A stretch of DNA of 64,000 nt, from assembly GCA_009823505.1 (NCBI GenBank), contig VZQC01009573.1:229074-293073 (forward strand), given 5' to 3'. The DNA comes from Rhizomys pruinosus. Taxonomy: Eukaryota > Chordata > Mammalia > Rodentia > Spalacidae. Both the position numbers and the translations under genes were made by a program. This document shows, piece by piece, positions 21,929 through 33,539 of the stretch; the stretch's first letter is position 1, and each line of letters starts with the position of its first letter. Under the pieces are notes generated by a model. That model was not told where the DNA came from. It did no database searches and worked only from the letters and a program-made list of their open reading frames with translations.

Positions 21929-23047
21929 ATGCCAGGATCACGAAGAAGAAACTACACTGGAAAGGTGCAGGATAATCCCACGCCAAGCTTTACCAACCCT
22001 ATGGATGACTCCTGCAGTGGGATCCCCCCGGGGATGCCCCAGGACACAGACATCAGAAACACAATTGGGAACATACTTAAAGAACTACAAGATCATAAAG
22101 AACAAATTAAAGAACTAAGAAAAGAGAATGAGGACCGAGAGAGAGAGAATGACAAGCTCCGGAAGGAAGTAGAAACACTGAAAAGATCCCATGCTGAAAA
22201 AGAAAAAGAAACCAACCAGCAAACAAAAGAGCTACAAAAAGAGATCGAGAAGCTCCAAAAAGAAATAGAAACACTAAAGAAATCAGAAGAGGAAATGAAA
22301 AAGGAAATCAAACACTCATCCATTCAAGAGGAAAGGAATGAAAAAAGCCTCAGAAGCAGAATGGAGGAAGCAGAACAAAGAATATCAGACCTGGAGGACA
22401 ACACAGAACAACTAAAAACCTCAAGGAAAGATTATGAAAAATTTAAAAATACACAAAAATGGAACAACCAGGAGCTGTGGGACACTATGAAAAGATCAAA
22501 CCTCCGCATCATAGGAATAGAGGAAGGAGAAGAATCCCAAGAGAAAGGTATTGATCAGATCTTCAACAGAATAATAGATGAAAACTTCCCCAAACTAAAA
22601 AAGGACAAACCAATACCAATACAAGAAGCACATAGAACTCCAAACAGACAAGATCAGAAAAGAAATTCTCCACGCCACATCATAGTTAAAATGCTGGACA
22701 CCCAAAACAAAGAGAAAATTCTTAAAGCGACAAGAGAAAAACAACAAGTGACCTATAAGGGGAAACCTATCAGAATAACAACGGACTTCTCACAGCAAAC
22801 GATGAAGGCAAGAAGAACCTGGAGCAAAGCATTCCCAGTGTTGAGGGACAATGGATGCCAGCCCAGGTTACTATACCCAGCAAAAATGTCAATCATAGTG
22901 GAAGGAGAGAGGAAAATCTTCCATGACATAAACAACTTGAAAGAATACATGTCCGGAAAACCAACCCTTCAGAGAATACTTGAAGCAATCCAAAGAACAG
23001 AAGAAAGGAGCAACCAACCCCAGGCAACTAGAAGGAGAAATCAATAA
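21929..23047 (+). CDS. L1 ORF1 protein (RNA-binding chaperone), intact
   Basis: It encodes 372 aa, close to the usual length of rodent ORF1p. ORF1p trimerises, coats L1 RNA in cis and acts as a nucleic acid chaperone in the cytoplasmic ribonucleoprotein. The start is the first ATG (MPGSRRRNYTGKV). The frame is open 51 bases further upstream, but only to a GTG. A basic N-terminus is followed by a long coiled coil, about residues 35-155, very rich in E, K and L heptads. Next come an RRM-like domain, about 175-255 (NLRIIGIEEGEESQ), and a C-terminal domain, about 256-345, with ATREKQQVTYKGKPIRIT. No frameshift or stop is present. ORF2 follows 41 bp downstream, the usual dicistronic layout. Confidence 0.95.
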   Translation: MPGSRRRNYTGKVQDNPTPSFTNPMDDSCSGIPPGMPQDTDIRNTIGNILKELQDHKEQIKELRKENEDRERENDKLRKEVETLKRSHAEKEKETNQQTKELQKEIEKLQKEIETLKKSEEEMKKEIKHSSIQEERNEKSLRSRMEEAEQRISDLEDNTEQLKTSRKDYEKFKNTQKWNNQELWDTMKRSNLRIIGIEEGEESQEKGIDQIFNRIIDENFPKLKKDKPIPIQEAHRTPNRQDQKRNSPRHIIVKMLDTQNKEKILKATREKQQVTYKGKPIRITTDFSQQTMKARRTWSKAFPVLRDNGCQPRLLYPAKMSIIVEGERKIFHDINNLKEYMSGKPTLQRILEAIQRTEERSNQPQATRRRNQ

Positions 23048-23088
23048 AAGCATAACTGCAGAAGTAGAAACCTAAATCAAAACCGCAG

Positions 23089-26000
23089 ATGGATAATAAG
23101 GCAAAAGGAAGCAACACAAACCTATCAGTCATAACCTTAAATATTAATGGACTAAATTCCCCAATCAAAAGACATAGACTGGGAGACTGGATTAGGAAAC
23201 AGAATCCATCGATATGCTGTCTGCAAGAAACACATCTTACCTTCAAGGACAGGCACCACCTTAAAGTGAAGGGATGGAAAAAAATATTCCAAGCAAATGG
23301 TACCAAAAAGAAAGCAGGTGTTGCTATTTTAATATCGGATAAAATAGACTTCAAAGTAAAAGAAATCAGAAGAGACAAAGAAGGCCATTACATTTTCATC
23401 AAAGGAACAATCCACCAAGAAGATTTCACAATTATGAATATATATGCCCCAAATTCTGGTGCACCAAACTTTATAAAGACAATTCTCCAGGACCACAAGT
23501 CACAGACTAACCCCAGCACACTCATAGTGGGAGATTTCAATACCCCACTGAGTCCTTTGGATAGGTCAACAGGACAAAAAATAAACAGAGAGACATCTGA
23601 ACTGAACGATATGATACACCAAATGGACCTCATAGACCTCTACCGAACATTCCATCCTAATACCAGAGAATACACTTTCTACTCAGCACCCCACGGAACA
23701 TTCTCCAAAATCGACCACATCCTGGGACACAGAAGAAACCTCTACAAATACAAAAAGATTGAAATAATTTCATGCATCCTGTCAGACCACAGTGCAATGA
23801 AGCTCAACATCAACACCAGGACAAGCCCTCCTGCCTACAAGAACACATGGAGACTAAACAACACACTCTTGAATAATGAATGGGTCAAGGAAGAGATAAA
23901 GAAAGAAATAAAAACATTCCTGGAACTGAATGACAATGACAATACAACACAACAAAACTTATGGGATACCTTAAAAGCAGTCCTAAGAGGGAAATTTATA
24001 GCCCTGGGTGCCTACATTAGAAAAACAGAAAGAGCACAAGTGAATGATCTAACACTACAGCTAAAAGCACTTGAGAGGCAACAACAGATGAACCCTAAAC
24101 GCAACAGACAGGAAGAAATAACAAAAATCAGAGCAGAAATCAATGAAATAGAAACAAAGAAAACAATACAAAAAATCAATGAAGCCAAAAGTTGGTTCTT
24201 TGAAAGAATAAACAAGATAGACAGACCTCTAGCCCAGTTAACAAAAAGAAAGAAGGAACAACTCCAAATCAATACAATCTGTGATGAAAAGGGAAATATC
24301 ACAACGGACAAGGAAAAGATCAAGAAAATTATATGGGAATATTACAAGAACCTATATTCTACCAAGTTTGAAAATCTAGAAGAAATGGATGAATATCTGA
24401 AATCTTGGGAATCACCAAAGCTTGGCCAAGAGGAGACCAGCAGCTTAAACAGACCCATAACATATGAAGAAATAGAGGATGTAGTAAGAAGCCTCCCAAC
24501 TAAAAAAAGCCCAGGCCCAGACGGTTTCACAGCAGAATTCTATAAAACATTTCAAAAAGACCTACAACCATTATTTCTGAAACTGTTTAGAAGTATACAA
24601 TCAGAGGGAATTCTCCCAAATTCCTTCTATGAAGCCAACATCACTCTATTACCAAAACCAGGCAAAGATCCAACTAAAAAGGAGAATTATAGACCCATCT
24701 CCCTCATGAACACAGATGCCAAAATTCTAAACAGAATACTGGCAAATCGCATACAGACCCACATCAAGAAGATCATCCATCATGACCAAGTTGGATTCAT
24801 ACCAGAGATGCAGGGATGGTTCAACATACGAAAATCAATAAACATCATCAAACACATAAACGGAATCAAAGACAAAAACCACACCATCATCTCAATTGAT
24901 GCTGAAAAAGCCTTTGACAAAATCCAGCATCCCTTCATGCTTAAAGTCCTAGAAGGAATTGGATTGGAGGGATCATTCCTCAATGTAATCAAAGCCATAT
25001 ACAGGAAACCCACAGCCAATATCATCCTAAATGGGGAAATGACGGAAACATTCCCTTTAAAGGTAGGAACTCGGCAAGGCTGCCCCCTATCACCACTCCT
25101 CTTCAATATAGTGCTTGAAACACTTGCTAGAGCAATAAGGCAAGAAAAGGATATTAAAGGAGTACTAATTGGAAAAGAGGAAGTCAAACTATCCCTATTT
25201 GCTGATGATATGATTGTTTACTTAAGAGATGCAAAAAACTCCACCAGAAAACTCCTAGAAACGATTAACAGCTTCAGCAAAGTGGCAGGATACAAAATTA
25301 ACCTTAGAAAATCAATGGCCTTTCTTTACACCAAGAACAAGCAACTGGAGAAAGAATTCAAAGAGACCTTCCCACTCACAATAGCCTCAAAAACAATAAG
25401 ATACCTAGGAACAAACCTAACCAAAGACACCAAAGACCTCTACAACAAAAATTTTAAACCCTTAAAGAAAGAAATTGAAGAAGACCTCAGAAGATGGAAA
25501 AACCTCCCATGCTCATGGATTGGGAAAATTAACATTGTAAAAATGTCCATTTTACCAAAACTCTTGTATAGATTTAATGCAATCCCAATCAAAATCCCCA
25601 AGAGTTTCTTCACAGGCTTGGAAACAAAAGTTCTTAAATTCATTTGGAGAAACAAAAGACCCCGAATAGCCAAATCAATCCTGAGTGAAAAGAGCTACAC
25701 AGGAGGGATCTCTATACCAGATTTTAAACTATACTACAGGGCTATAGTCATAAAAACAGCCTGGTACTGGCACAAAAACAGACCTGTTGACCAATGGAAC
25801 AAAACCGAAGATCCAAATCTGAGCACATACAATTTCAGCCATCTCATATTTGACAAGGGGGCCAAGAAACCACAATGGAGAAAAGACAGCATCTTCAGCA
25901 AGTGGTGTTGGCAAAACTGGATCACCACTTGTAGAAGAATGAAATTAAACCCCTACCTCTCACCCTGTACAAAAGTCAACTCCAGATGGATTAAAGACCT

Positions 26001-26922
26001 CAACGTGAAACCCCAAACTCTGAAGGTGATAGAAGAAAAAGTTGGCAGCAGACTACAAGACATAGGCGTAGGAAAAGACTTCCTAAATCAGACAGCAGCT
26101 GCACAAGAATTAAGGTCGACAATTGACAAATGGGACCTCATCAAACTCAAAAGCTTCTGTACATCAAAAGAAACAATCAAGGAAGTGAAGAGAAATCCCA
26201 CAGAGTGGGAGGAAACCTTCACTGCAGATACATCTGACAAAGCATTGATTTCCAGAATATATAAACTACTCAAAAAACAAAGAAAAAAGAAAACAAATGA
26301 CCCACTCAATAGATGGAGCAAAGAACTGAACAGAGACTTCACAAGTGAGGAATTAGAGATGTCTGAGAAACACCTCAAGAACTGTTCAACATCACTAATC
26401 ATTAAGGAAATGCAAATGAAAACCACTTTAAGATATCATCTTACTCCAATAAGACTGGCTAGGATCAAGAAAACAAATGATACCAAGTGCTGGAGAGGTT
26501 GTGGGGAAAGGGGAACACTCATCCACTGCTGGTGGGAATGTAAACTCGTACAGCCACTATGGAAAGCAGTGTGGAGAACCCTTGGAAGACTTGGAATGAA
26601 CTTGCCACCCGACCCAGCCATACCACTCCTGGGCATGTACCCTCAAGACTTACGCCACCACAGAGATACATGCACGGCCATGTTTATTGCAGCTCTCTTC
26701 ACAATAGCAAGGAGCTGGAACCAACCTAAATGCCCCTCAACTGACGAGTGGATAGAGAAAATGTGGTACATCTACACAATGGAGTTCTATGCAGCAGTAA
26801 AGAAAGACGACATCACGAGCTTTGCAGGAAAATGGCTGGAGCTAGAGGACATCATGCTGAGTGAAGTAACACAGTCCCAGAAAAACAAACGACGAATGGT
26901 ATCCCTCATCTGTGGATGCTAG
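23089..26922 (+). CDS. L1 ORF2 protein (endonuclease and reverse transcriptase), intact
   Basis: It encodes 1,277 aa, close to the usual rodent length. It nicks target DNA at TT/AAAA-like sites and primes reverse transcription of L1 or SINE RNA there. The N-terminal apurinic-like endonuclease shows N18 in TLNINGLN, E47 in QETH, D149 and N151 in VGDFN, and D233-H234 in SDHS. The reverse transcriptase core has [14 protein letters not shown] and the catalytic FADD at 704-707. The Cys-rich C-terminus keeps the L1 pattern C1134-x3-C1138-x7-H1146-x4-C1151. Every motif expected for activity is present. Translation would follow reinitiation after ORF1, from an ATG 41 bp beyond its stop. Confidence 0.96.
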   Translation: MDNKAKGSNTNLSVITLNINGLNSPIKRHRLGDWIRKQNPSICCLQETHLTFKDRHHLKVKGWKKIFQANGTKKKAGVAILISDKIDFKVKEIRRDKEGHYIFIKGTIHQEDFTIMNIYAPNSGAPNFIKTILQDHKSQTNPSTLIVGDFNTPLSPLDRSTGQKINRETSELNDMIHQMDLIDLYRTFHPNTREYTFYSAPHGTFSKIDHILGHRRNLYKYKKIEIISCILSDHSAMKLNINTRTSPPAYKNTWRLNNTLLNNEWVKEEIKKEIKTFLELNDNDNTTQQNLWDTLKAVLRGKFIALGAYIRKTERAQVNDLTLQLKALERQQQMNPKRNRQEEITKIRAEINEIETKKTIQKINEAKSWFFERINKIDRPLAQLTKRKKEQLQINTICDEKGNITTDKEKIKKIIWEYYKNLYSTKFENLEEMDEYLKSWESPKLGQEETSSLNRPITYEEIEDVVRSLPTKKSPGPDGFTAEFYKTFQKDLQPLFLKLFRSIQSEGILPNSFYEANITLLPKPGKDPTKKENYRPISLMNTDAKILNRILANRIQTHIKKIIHHDQVGFIPEMQGWFNIRKSINIIKHINGIKDKNHTIISIDAEKAFDKIQHPFMLKVLEGIGLEGSFLNVIKAIYRKPTANIILNGEMTETFPLKVGTRQGCPLSPLLFNIVLETLARAIRQEKDIKGVLIGKEEVKLSLFADDMIVYLRDAKNSTRKLLETINSFSKVAGYKINLRKSMAFLYTKNKQLEKEFKETFPLTIASKTIRYLGTNLTKDTKDLYNKNFKPLKKEIEEDLRRWKNLPCSWIGKINIVKMSILPKLLYRFNAIPIKIPKSFFTGLETKVLKFIWRNKRPRIAKSILSEKSYTGGISIPDFKLYYRAIVIKTAWYWHKNRPVDQWNKTEDPNLSTYNFSHLIFDKGAKKPQWRKDSIFSKWCWQNWITTCRRMKLNPYLSPCTKVNSRWIKDLNVKPQTLKVIEEKVGSRLQDIGVGKDFLNQTAAAQELRSTIDKWDLIKLKSFCTSKETIKEVKRNPTEWEETFTADTSDKALISRIYKLLKKQRKKKTNDPLNRWSKELNRDFTSEELEMSEKHLKNCSTSLIIKEMQMKTTLRYHLTPIRLARIKKTNDTKCWRGCGERGTLIHCWWECKLVQPLWKAVWRTLGRLGMNLPPDPAIPLLGMYPQDLRHHRDTCTAMFIAALFTIARSWNQPKCPSTDEWIEKMWYIYTMEFYAAVKKDDITSFAGKWLELEDIMLSEVTQSQKNKRRMVSLICGC

Positions 26923-27230
26923 TGCCAATTACCCAGTTGTAAGTATTTCTTGTGTAGGGCCCCCTGAGCTTCTGTACAAAGCAGTTGGACATAATGCATT
27001 TTGGAAACAACAACAACAACAGAAAATACTGCATCAAAGAACTGACTGAAACAGTGAACTTCTGCTCAAAACAGTCAACGTCCCCATGGAAAATATTGAG
27101 AAAGACTAAGAGATGGAAAGCATGTTTGGCAGAATGCACGAGCTCTGACGGGGTGGGGGAATGAGCGGGAACACGGGTCTAGATTTGTTAAAAATAAATA
27201 AATAAAATAAAAAAAATAAATTAAAAAAAA
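26923..27230 (+). other. 3' UTR and A-rich tail of the young L1
   Basis: Contains ACAACAACAACAACAGAAAA, GAACTGACTGAAACAGTGAA, a G-rich patch and a tail of AAAT-type repeats. Related 3' UTR sequence occurs in minus orientation at 38,030-38,300 and more distantly at 34,084-34,270 and 32,283-32,475. Confidence 0.85.
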
Positions 27231-27595
27231 TAAAAACAATATTGGAAAAAATAAAAACAATTTTGGTGTTTTTTAACCAAAAGTCTTTCAAAGAGAAAAT
27301 AAGCAAAACCAAACAAAAGGACTATGGTGTACTTTATTATAAACAGGTAGCAAAAGAAAAGATCACTTCTTCCCTCAGCTCACCTCACAAAATGTCCTAA
27401 CCAATATCTCAAAGTTTTGATGTTTTCCTTAAATCAGAGAAAAACATAAACATTTGACTTTTTAAAGCTATTTGGTCAGGACTATGGAAGCAGTGTGGTC
27501 TACTGAGGAGAACAACAGCTCCCACCCACAGCCGAGGGCATCCTCAGAACTGACGCATTCACTGGACATCTTTCAAAGTCTCTCGTTTAAAAAAT

Positions 27596-27734
27596 GAAAT
27601 TGTCACCACAGGGTGTGGTGGTGCAGGCCTTTAATCCAAGGACAGTCTGGTCTACATAGTGAGCTCTAGGCCAGCTAGGACTAAAGGGACACCCTGTCTC
27701 ATAAAGACCCCCCCCAAAAAAAAGAAATTGTCAC
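27596..27734 (+). mobile_element. B1 SINE with internal deletion
   Basis: Body 27,607-27,723, with the 11-bp duplication GAAATTGTCAC (27,596-27,606 and 27,724-27,734). About 40 bases after CTTTAATCC, including the GGCAGAGGCAGG segment, are missing. The body then continues TCTGGTCTACATAGTGAG. Confidence 0.9.
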
Positions 27735-29505
27735 AACTCAAAAATAAACTTTAGTGATGGAGGAAGGTTAATGTATAAATACATAAGAGAAGTCATCTGC
27801 TTGCCGAAGAATGTGCTTCCTTAAATCATGAATCAGGAACATTAAATTCAAAGATACTCAACCCAGGAGCCTCCCAGGAAAATCCTAGCATAAAAGTGAC
27901 AGACAGTGTGCTGTTATTAGCAATGCTCCAACAATAGCATAGTGGTTTAGTGGGGACTCTCAAAGCACTTACATCTGATTCTATGAATAAGAGGACTTAA
28001 ACTATTAAAAATTACTTAATAGTTATATATCCTGAGTTCTTTTTACTCTGATGTATTAGTCAATATAAAATATCTTTAATGAGTTTTATCTGAGCTTTTG
28101 TGCCCAAGCATTAGTATCTTAGTTTACAACAATAAAGCATAGTCTCAGAGGAGCATGGTGCTCTGTCCCATGGTATGGGAACAAGTAATAGCATAAATAA
28201 ATGTAAGCATGAGTCAGCCTTCTAACATGAGTCTGCATGCCCCCCACCCAAGAAATGTGGTTATTTTTTGTGCATGCACATATGTGTGTATACATGTGTT
28301 TATATTACATAGATACATATCATCTGGCATATCACATACACCACCATCCAAAAGTAAATATTTAAAGGTGACATGGATTCCAGAACAGAATTTAATAATA
28401 TCTTCTAGTGTTTTTGCCAAATGCTGCAGAACTTTATAAGCAATTGATTTTAGCATGGATGCTTATTTTATTGGTCAGTTATACCTTCTGTGCTCAGATT
28501 GATGCATTTTGGCTCTTTCTTCTTCTTGCTGCTGTAGCTTCGTTTCCACTAATTTATTCTAGAAACAATAAAAGTTTTGAGATATGGTTTTCAATTAACA
28601 CAGTTATACAAAATACCCCCAAATCAATTGCACATTTAACCTTAATTAGTACAACATTTAGCTTTTGAAATATCAACTTAAATACTATTTGGACATGAAA
28701 TTATTTTCATATATAAGTATGTAGCAAAAATAATTGCAGTTTAGTCTAACAGAATAGATCATGAATATGAAATTGTTAGACTAAAAAAGTCAATGTGCAG
28801 GGTCAAGAAATTAGACCCAAATGTACAAAACACATGGAAGAAAATACAATGCGACTTATCACATCTGACACAAAAATAAAATTAGTTCCTTTAAGAACAT
28901 GATACAATACTATTTCTTGATATGTTTCTTACAGTGATTTCCTTGTAAAGCCTATTACAACTTACAAATAAATATTGGACTCAATTTTGTTCTGTAGTAG
29001 AGTTCCATTAGTAAAGCTTTCTCCACCTTGGAGAATAAGTGCTCACCTAGTATTGAATACTTGCCTTTTAATAGTTATTTCCCTCACCATCAGAACTATG
29101 GAGTCCCTCAGGAGGGTTCTTTGCTTCATGTACATAACATCACTATGAGTCTCTAGCTTCCAACATCCTGTCTTCTTGGAATGAGCAATGGCCCCCAGAC
29201 TCAGTTACTACATCTACTGTCTTATAGCAAAGGATTAAGTGCCAGGATTTCTTGTATACCCATTCTCTACCTTGGAGCAGAAAGAGTTTTAATCCCATTT
29301 CAAAGATAGGCAAAAACAGAAGAAAGAAAATTATTAGGGCCAAGCCATAATTAGTTCCTGAGCTACAGAGATTTTCTAAATTGCCATATCTTGATACACA
29401 CATATCAATGGATGGTAATGGTAATGGTTAGTGGGGTTTTTATTTATTGTTTTTATGTTATGTGGATGAGTATATTACCTGCATATACATAAGTGGACTT
29501 GTATC
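27735..29505. other. No gene seen
   Basis: AT-rich unique-looking DNA. No SINE, L1 or coding frame that I can support. Confidence 0.4.
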
Positions 29506-29508
29506 ATC

Positions 29509-29615
29509 TTGCCTGGAACTTACTGTGGAGACCAAGCTGGCCTTGATCTCATAGAGATCCACCTGCCTTTGCCTCCAAAGAGCCAGGATTAAAGGAGTAC
29601 ACCACCATGCCAATG
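29509..29615 (-). mobile_element. B1 fragment, minus strand
   Basis: GCCTGGAACTTACTGTGGAG, CAAGCTGGCCTTGATCTCAT and GGATTAAAGGAGTACACCAC are the complement of the B1 5' two thirds. Confidence 0.85.
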
Positions 29616-29971
29616 GTTGGTGTTTATTACCCACCAGTTTCCTGGTGAAATATCTAAAATAAACTCAAATTCAGACTTTCTTTTAAGCCTTATTCAATGG
29701 TCATCTAATATTCTATACTTTACAAAATAAAAACACTTTTTTTCTTATATGTAATCTTTTAAATTTACCACTTGTCAGTTCCTAAAGCACATTATTTCAT
29801 TCTAATCCGTCTACAGTTTTAATAAGGGAAACTAGGGAATTTTCAAAGTAACAATAATATTTACTCATTCAATACTTATTAGAAACCTACATACCAATCC
29901 TAATGCTGTGCTGGGGCCTCACTTTTCCATAACTGCATAGTCTTCTGTCTTTTCTATCTTTTAATGGCTGA

Positions 29972-30050
29972 TTTTTGCTGGGGATAAAACCTAGGGCCCT
30001 GGGGTTGCTATGTGGGTGCTCCACCACTGAGTTCTATCCCAGCCCCCCTT
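29972..30050 (-). mobile_element. ID-like SINE, minus strand
   Basis: GCTGGGGATAAAACCTAGGG and GTGCTCCACCACTGAGTTCT match the complement of a tRNA-Ala-derived ID head (A and B box region). Confidence 0.65.
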
Positions 30051-30090
30051 CCTGCCTTTAACAAGTGGATAAAGCTTCAAAATTCTAAAT

Positions 30091-30198
30091 AGCCAGGCAT
30101 AGTGGCACAAGCCTGTGATCCTAGCACTTGGAAGGCAGGAAGCCTGAGTTGGAGGTTAGCCTGGGCTACCTATTGAGAGCCTGTTTTTAAAAAGTCTA
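30091..30198 (+). mobile_element. Old B1-like SINE
   Basis: AGCCAGGCATAGTGGCACAA, CTGTGATCCTAGCACTTGGA and GGTTAGCCTGGGCTACCTAT. The second half is short and diverged. Confidence 0.75.
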
Positions 30199-30655
30199 CA
30201 GCGTATTAGCACTATTTATTAGCATTTCTAAGGCCTACACTAAATAAAACCAGATCCTGTCCTCTTCCTTGCCTCCATAATCCTTTTCAACTCCTGTGTG
30301 TTTTATCTAATTAAAATTATCTCCATAATAGATATGCATGTTCTATTTATTAATTTTAACTTATTCTTTTTTCTTTTCTATTATATAAGTTTTCATTACT
30401 AGCTTTATCTTCTCCCCAATTCCCTTCTCCTTAGAGCCTGTCCTCATTCTTAACAATCAGGCTCAAACAGCTGCTCATTTCGGCTTCCAGCTCATCCCCT
30501 TGTTTCAAACTCCAGACTTCAGAGGGCCATGTATTTCTATACCCTGCACTTTAATCACCTTCTGTCTTACTGTTTCTTTCAAGTGAATGCTGACTTCCTA
30601 TTTCTCTGAGTCAGTTACCAGTGACCATCTTCTTTGCACCTTCAAATATTTTGCT
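30199..30655. other. No feature
   Basis: Pyrimidine- and AT-rich DNA. No gene or repeat seen. Confidence 0.4.
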
Positions 30656-30660
30656 AAAGG

Positions 30661-30742
30661 ACTCAGAATGTGGCCCTGTGGTAGAGCACTGGCCTAGCAT
30701 TTCTGAGGTGCTGGGTAGAATCCTCAGCAGCTCAAAAAACTG
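30661..30742 (+). mobile_element. ID-like SINE
   Basis: TGTGGTAGAGCACTGGCCTA, GCATTTCTGAGGTGCTGGG and AATCCTCAGCAGCTCAAAAA match the ID consensus with several changes. Confidence 0.75.
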
Positions 30743-30953
30743 TATTTTTTCTATGTCTTTGTCTATTCTTTTATTTTTATAAGCTTGTTACATTAGAAAA
30801 AATCCTATGTTCTCTTTTTTTGTTGGATATGAGAAGACATAAGCAAAATTTGTGTGAAATTTATTACAAAAATAAGTATGTAATCACAGTCACAAAAAAA
30901 AAAAAAACATGTAAAAGAAGACAAATGAGAAAGAACAAGAGACACCAAACATT

Positions 30954-31128
30954 AAAATGTATCATGAGGCCAGAAGTGGTGGCACACGCCTTTAATCCCA
31001 GCACTCAGGAGGCAGAGGCAGGCAGATCTCTGTGAGTTCAAAGCTAGCCTGGTCTGCTTAGTTAGTTCCAGGACAGTTGGGGCTACAGGGAGATCCTGTC
31101 TTAAAAAGACCAAAAAAATGTATCATGA
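30954..31128 (+). mobile_element. B1 SINE
   Basis: Body 30,968-31,114, with the 14-bp duplication AAAATGTATCATGA (30,954-30,967 and 31,115-31,128). A complete B1 ending TTAAAAAGACCAAA. Confidence 0.95.
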
Positions 31129-31204
31129 AACTTAGTAATCAAAACAATCTGAGTCCAGCATATGGTATGGCTAATCACAGAAAAAAATCCTAAAAAAATC
31201 CAGG

Positions 31205-32210
31205 AGAGAAACTAAAAAGTTTCTGTACAGCAAAAGAAACAATCAGGGAAGTGAAGAGAAAACCCACAGAGTGTGAGAAAACCTTCACTACTGATACATC
31301 TGACAGAGCATTAACTTCCAGAATATATAAACTACTCAAAAAACAAAGAAGTAAGAAAACAAATGACTCACTCAAAAGATGGAGTAAAGAGCTGAAAAGA
31401 GACTTCACAAGTGAGGAAAGAGAGATGGATAAGAAACATCTCAAAAAATGTTCAACATTGCTAATAATTAAGGAAATGCAAATTAAAACTACTTTAATAT
31501 ATCATCTCACTCTGCTAAGGCTGGCTAGGATCAAGAAAACAAATAATACCAAATGCTGGAGAGGGTGTGGGGAAAGGGTTGGAACACTCATCCATTTCTG
31601 GTGGGAATGTAAACTTGTACACTTGTACACCACTATGGAAAGCAGTAGAGAGAACCCTTAAAAGACTCAAAATGAGCCTACCACCTGACCCAGCCATACC
31701 ACTTCTGGGTATATATGCACCAGACTCTTCCTACCACAGAGATACACATACAGCCATGTTTATTGCAGCTCTCTTCACAATAGCAAAGAGCTGGAACCAA
31801 CCCAAGTGCCCCTCAGCCAATGAGTGGATAGAGAAAATGTGGTACATCTATACAATGGAGTTCTATGCAGTGATAAAGAAAGATGGCATCATGAAATTTG
31901 CAGGTAAATGGATGGAAGTAGAAGACTTTATGTTAAGTGAAGTAACACAGTCCCAGAAAAACAAACGACATATGGTATCCCTTATCTTTGGGTGCTAGTA
32001 CCAAGTACCTAGTTGTAAGACAAACTGAGCAACATTAATATTATAGTCCTCATGATCTGAAAACAACTGTCCTCTTATATTGTGAATCCCTAGACAGGTT
32101 CTAGAACTAACCTACCATTTATTATCAGACTTTGGGTATTTGGTAAATGATGGTGGGTATGTATGCAACTTTTAGAGTATTATAAAATTAAAATGGAAAA
32201 TGTGAATCAG
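31205..32210 (+). mobile_element. 5'-truncated L1, ORF2 3' end
   Basis: Homologous to the young L1 from ORF2 codon about 1,020 to its stop. Frame 31,251-31,661 encodes [18 protein letters not shown] and the zinc-knuckle region. A 7-base net insertion in a repeated ACTTGTAC word near 31,615-31,630 shifts the frame, and it continues in 31,567-31,998. The stop is TAG at 31,996-31,998. The copy ends near AAAATGTGAATC without the G-rich tract or a clear A-tail, so it also lacks the 3' terminus. No target duplication was found. Confidence 0.88.
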
Positions 32211-32282
32211 GAAATATATGGAAATATAACATATAGTCTGTTTTCAAAATATACAGTTTTTATTTTATAAATTATATAATTT

Positions 32283-32472
32283 TTTATTGTTATTAAACTT
32301 TTTTCATGAGTCATATATCCTTTCTCAATCGAATCTAGAGTCACTTCCCTTTCCATGCCCCCCACCCCGCCCGAGTCCCTGCACTCTGCCATACATGTCC
32401 TGAATCTTTTTCCAAGTCTTTCCAGAGTTTTTTTTTCAGTTCTTTTGTTGTTGTTCTCTCCAACTTGTATTG

Positions 32473-32475
<3 letters not shown>
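32283..32475 (-). mobile_element. L1 3' UTR end, minus strand
   Basis: On the minus strand it reads ACATGTATGGCAGAGTGCAG, a G-rich tract and GTTTAATAACAATAAAAAA. It is the inverted counterpart of 34,084-34,270, at visibly high similarity. Confidence 0.75.
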
Positions 32476-32477
<2 letters not shown>

Positions 32478-32521
<44 letters not shown>

Positions 32522-32550
32522 CTACAGTATATATACATACATATATATAA
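32478..32550. repeat. (TA)n microsatellite
   Basis: About 20 uninterrupted TA pairs at 32,479-32,519, then a second shorter block. Both are preceded by TTGCTACAGTATATA-like sequence. Confidence 0.95.
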
Positions 32551-32554
32551 AGAT

Positions 32555-33104
32555 ACAGTTTTAATATAGGTACAATGTATTAGGCTGGTGTAACTTAGCC
32601 TTTCTGGTTGCTTAATGACCATACTTAATGCCCATACAAATTTGGCCGAGGGACCTAAGGGATAACTTTGTTCCTTGCCCTCAGAGGTCAACCAGGGCTT
32701 AGGGGACTATGCATGGGAGCATCTATTGAAATGTCCTGCAAATGTGGGTCACCAGTCTTCCTGTTCAGGGAGGTCTTGGAGATCCACTAATGGGACTTCA
32801 GCCAGTGTCCAGTCTAAAGAGGAAAGTCTGCTCATGCTTCACAAAGGGAAGCCTGGTCTAATAAGACCTGATTTTGTCCTCAAATGGATGGAACTGGTAA
32901 ATGAAAAGCTGAAAGGAGCCGGGGTTCTCACCCTCCCCCCCCAAAAAAAAGTACCCTGAGAGGCCCCTGAAGACCAGATCCTCAACTGACTTAAAGAAAA
33001 CAAAAACCTTGGTTTATCTGGGCTAACTGTGTGGCCTTAAGCATCCAAAAGGAAAGTAAAACCAGAAATAATCAGAAAGGCCTAAGAAATTATATCTCAG
33101 ATAT
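32555..33104. other. Unassigned, possibly repeat-derived
   Basis: No coding frame of clear meaning. The open frame 32,675-32,959 has no domain that I recognise. The position between two L1-like 3' ends suggests old mobile DNA, which is inference only. Confidence 0.35.
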
Positions 33105-33519
33105 AAAACTTGAGATCTTGGGGCTGGAGAGATGGCCTAGTGATTCAGAGTGCCGACTGCTCTTGCAGAGGACCCGAGTTTGATTCCCAGCACCCACATG
33201 GTGGCTGAGAACCATCTTTAACTTCAGTTCCAGAGGAATCCGACACCCTCTTCTTCTGACCTCCGTGGCATTGCATGACATGGGTGCAGAGACCTACATG
33301 CAGACAGTACATTCATACACATAAAAGAAAAGATATTCTTCACTGGGAAAAATGAGTTCTATTAACTTTTAAAATATGTTGCTATCAAATCCACAATAAA
33401 ACATTGGTTGCTCTATATGCAAAAGAGAAATAAATAAATAAATAAAAATTAAAAAAACTTGAGATATAAATAAATAAAAATAAATAAATAAATAAAAATT
33501 AAAAAAAACTTGAGATCTT
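33105..33519 (+). mobile_element. B2 SINE with extra 3' sequence in one target duplication
   Basis: The 15-bp repeat AAAACTTGAGATCTT occurs at 33,105-33,119 and 33,505-33,519. The B2 body is 33,120 to about 33,327. About 100 bases of non-B2 DNA follow (TTCACTGGGAAAAATGAGTT, then CACAATAAAACATTGGTTGC), then two AAAT-rich tails. A third partial copy of the site, AAAACTTGAGAT, sits at about 33,454-33,465 because a block of about 50 bp is tandemly repeated. The extra DNA inside the duplication suggests read-through of B2 transcription (3' transduction). Confidence 0.82.
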
Positions 33520-33539
33520 AGTAAAAAGACAAAAAGAAA

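Larger units (their letters stand above)
21490..27245 (+). mobile_element. Young full-length LINE-1 (L1), both ORFs open
   Basis: The element is 21,505-27,230 (about 5.7 kb), bounded by the 15-bp target duplication TAAAAACAATATTGG (21,490-21,504 and 27,231-27,245). In order: 5' UTR with repeated promoter units, ORF1, a 41-bp spacer, ORF2, a 3' UTR with a short G-rich patch (about 27,150-27,175) and an A-rich tail. Target duplications, full length and uninterrupted frames are the marks of a recent insertion. Whether it is retrotransposition-competent cannot be decided from sequence reading alone. Confidence 0.97.

Noticed and set aside
22093..26636. Long minus-strand frames inside the young L1
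   Set aside because: They are antisense shadows of ORF1 and ORF2 with no independent features.
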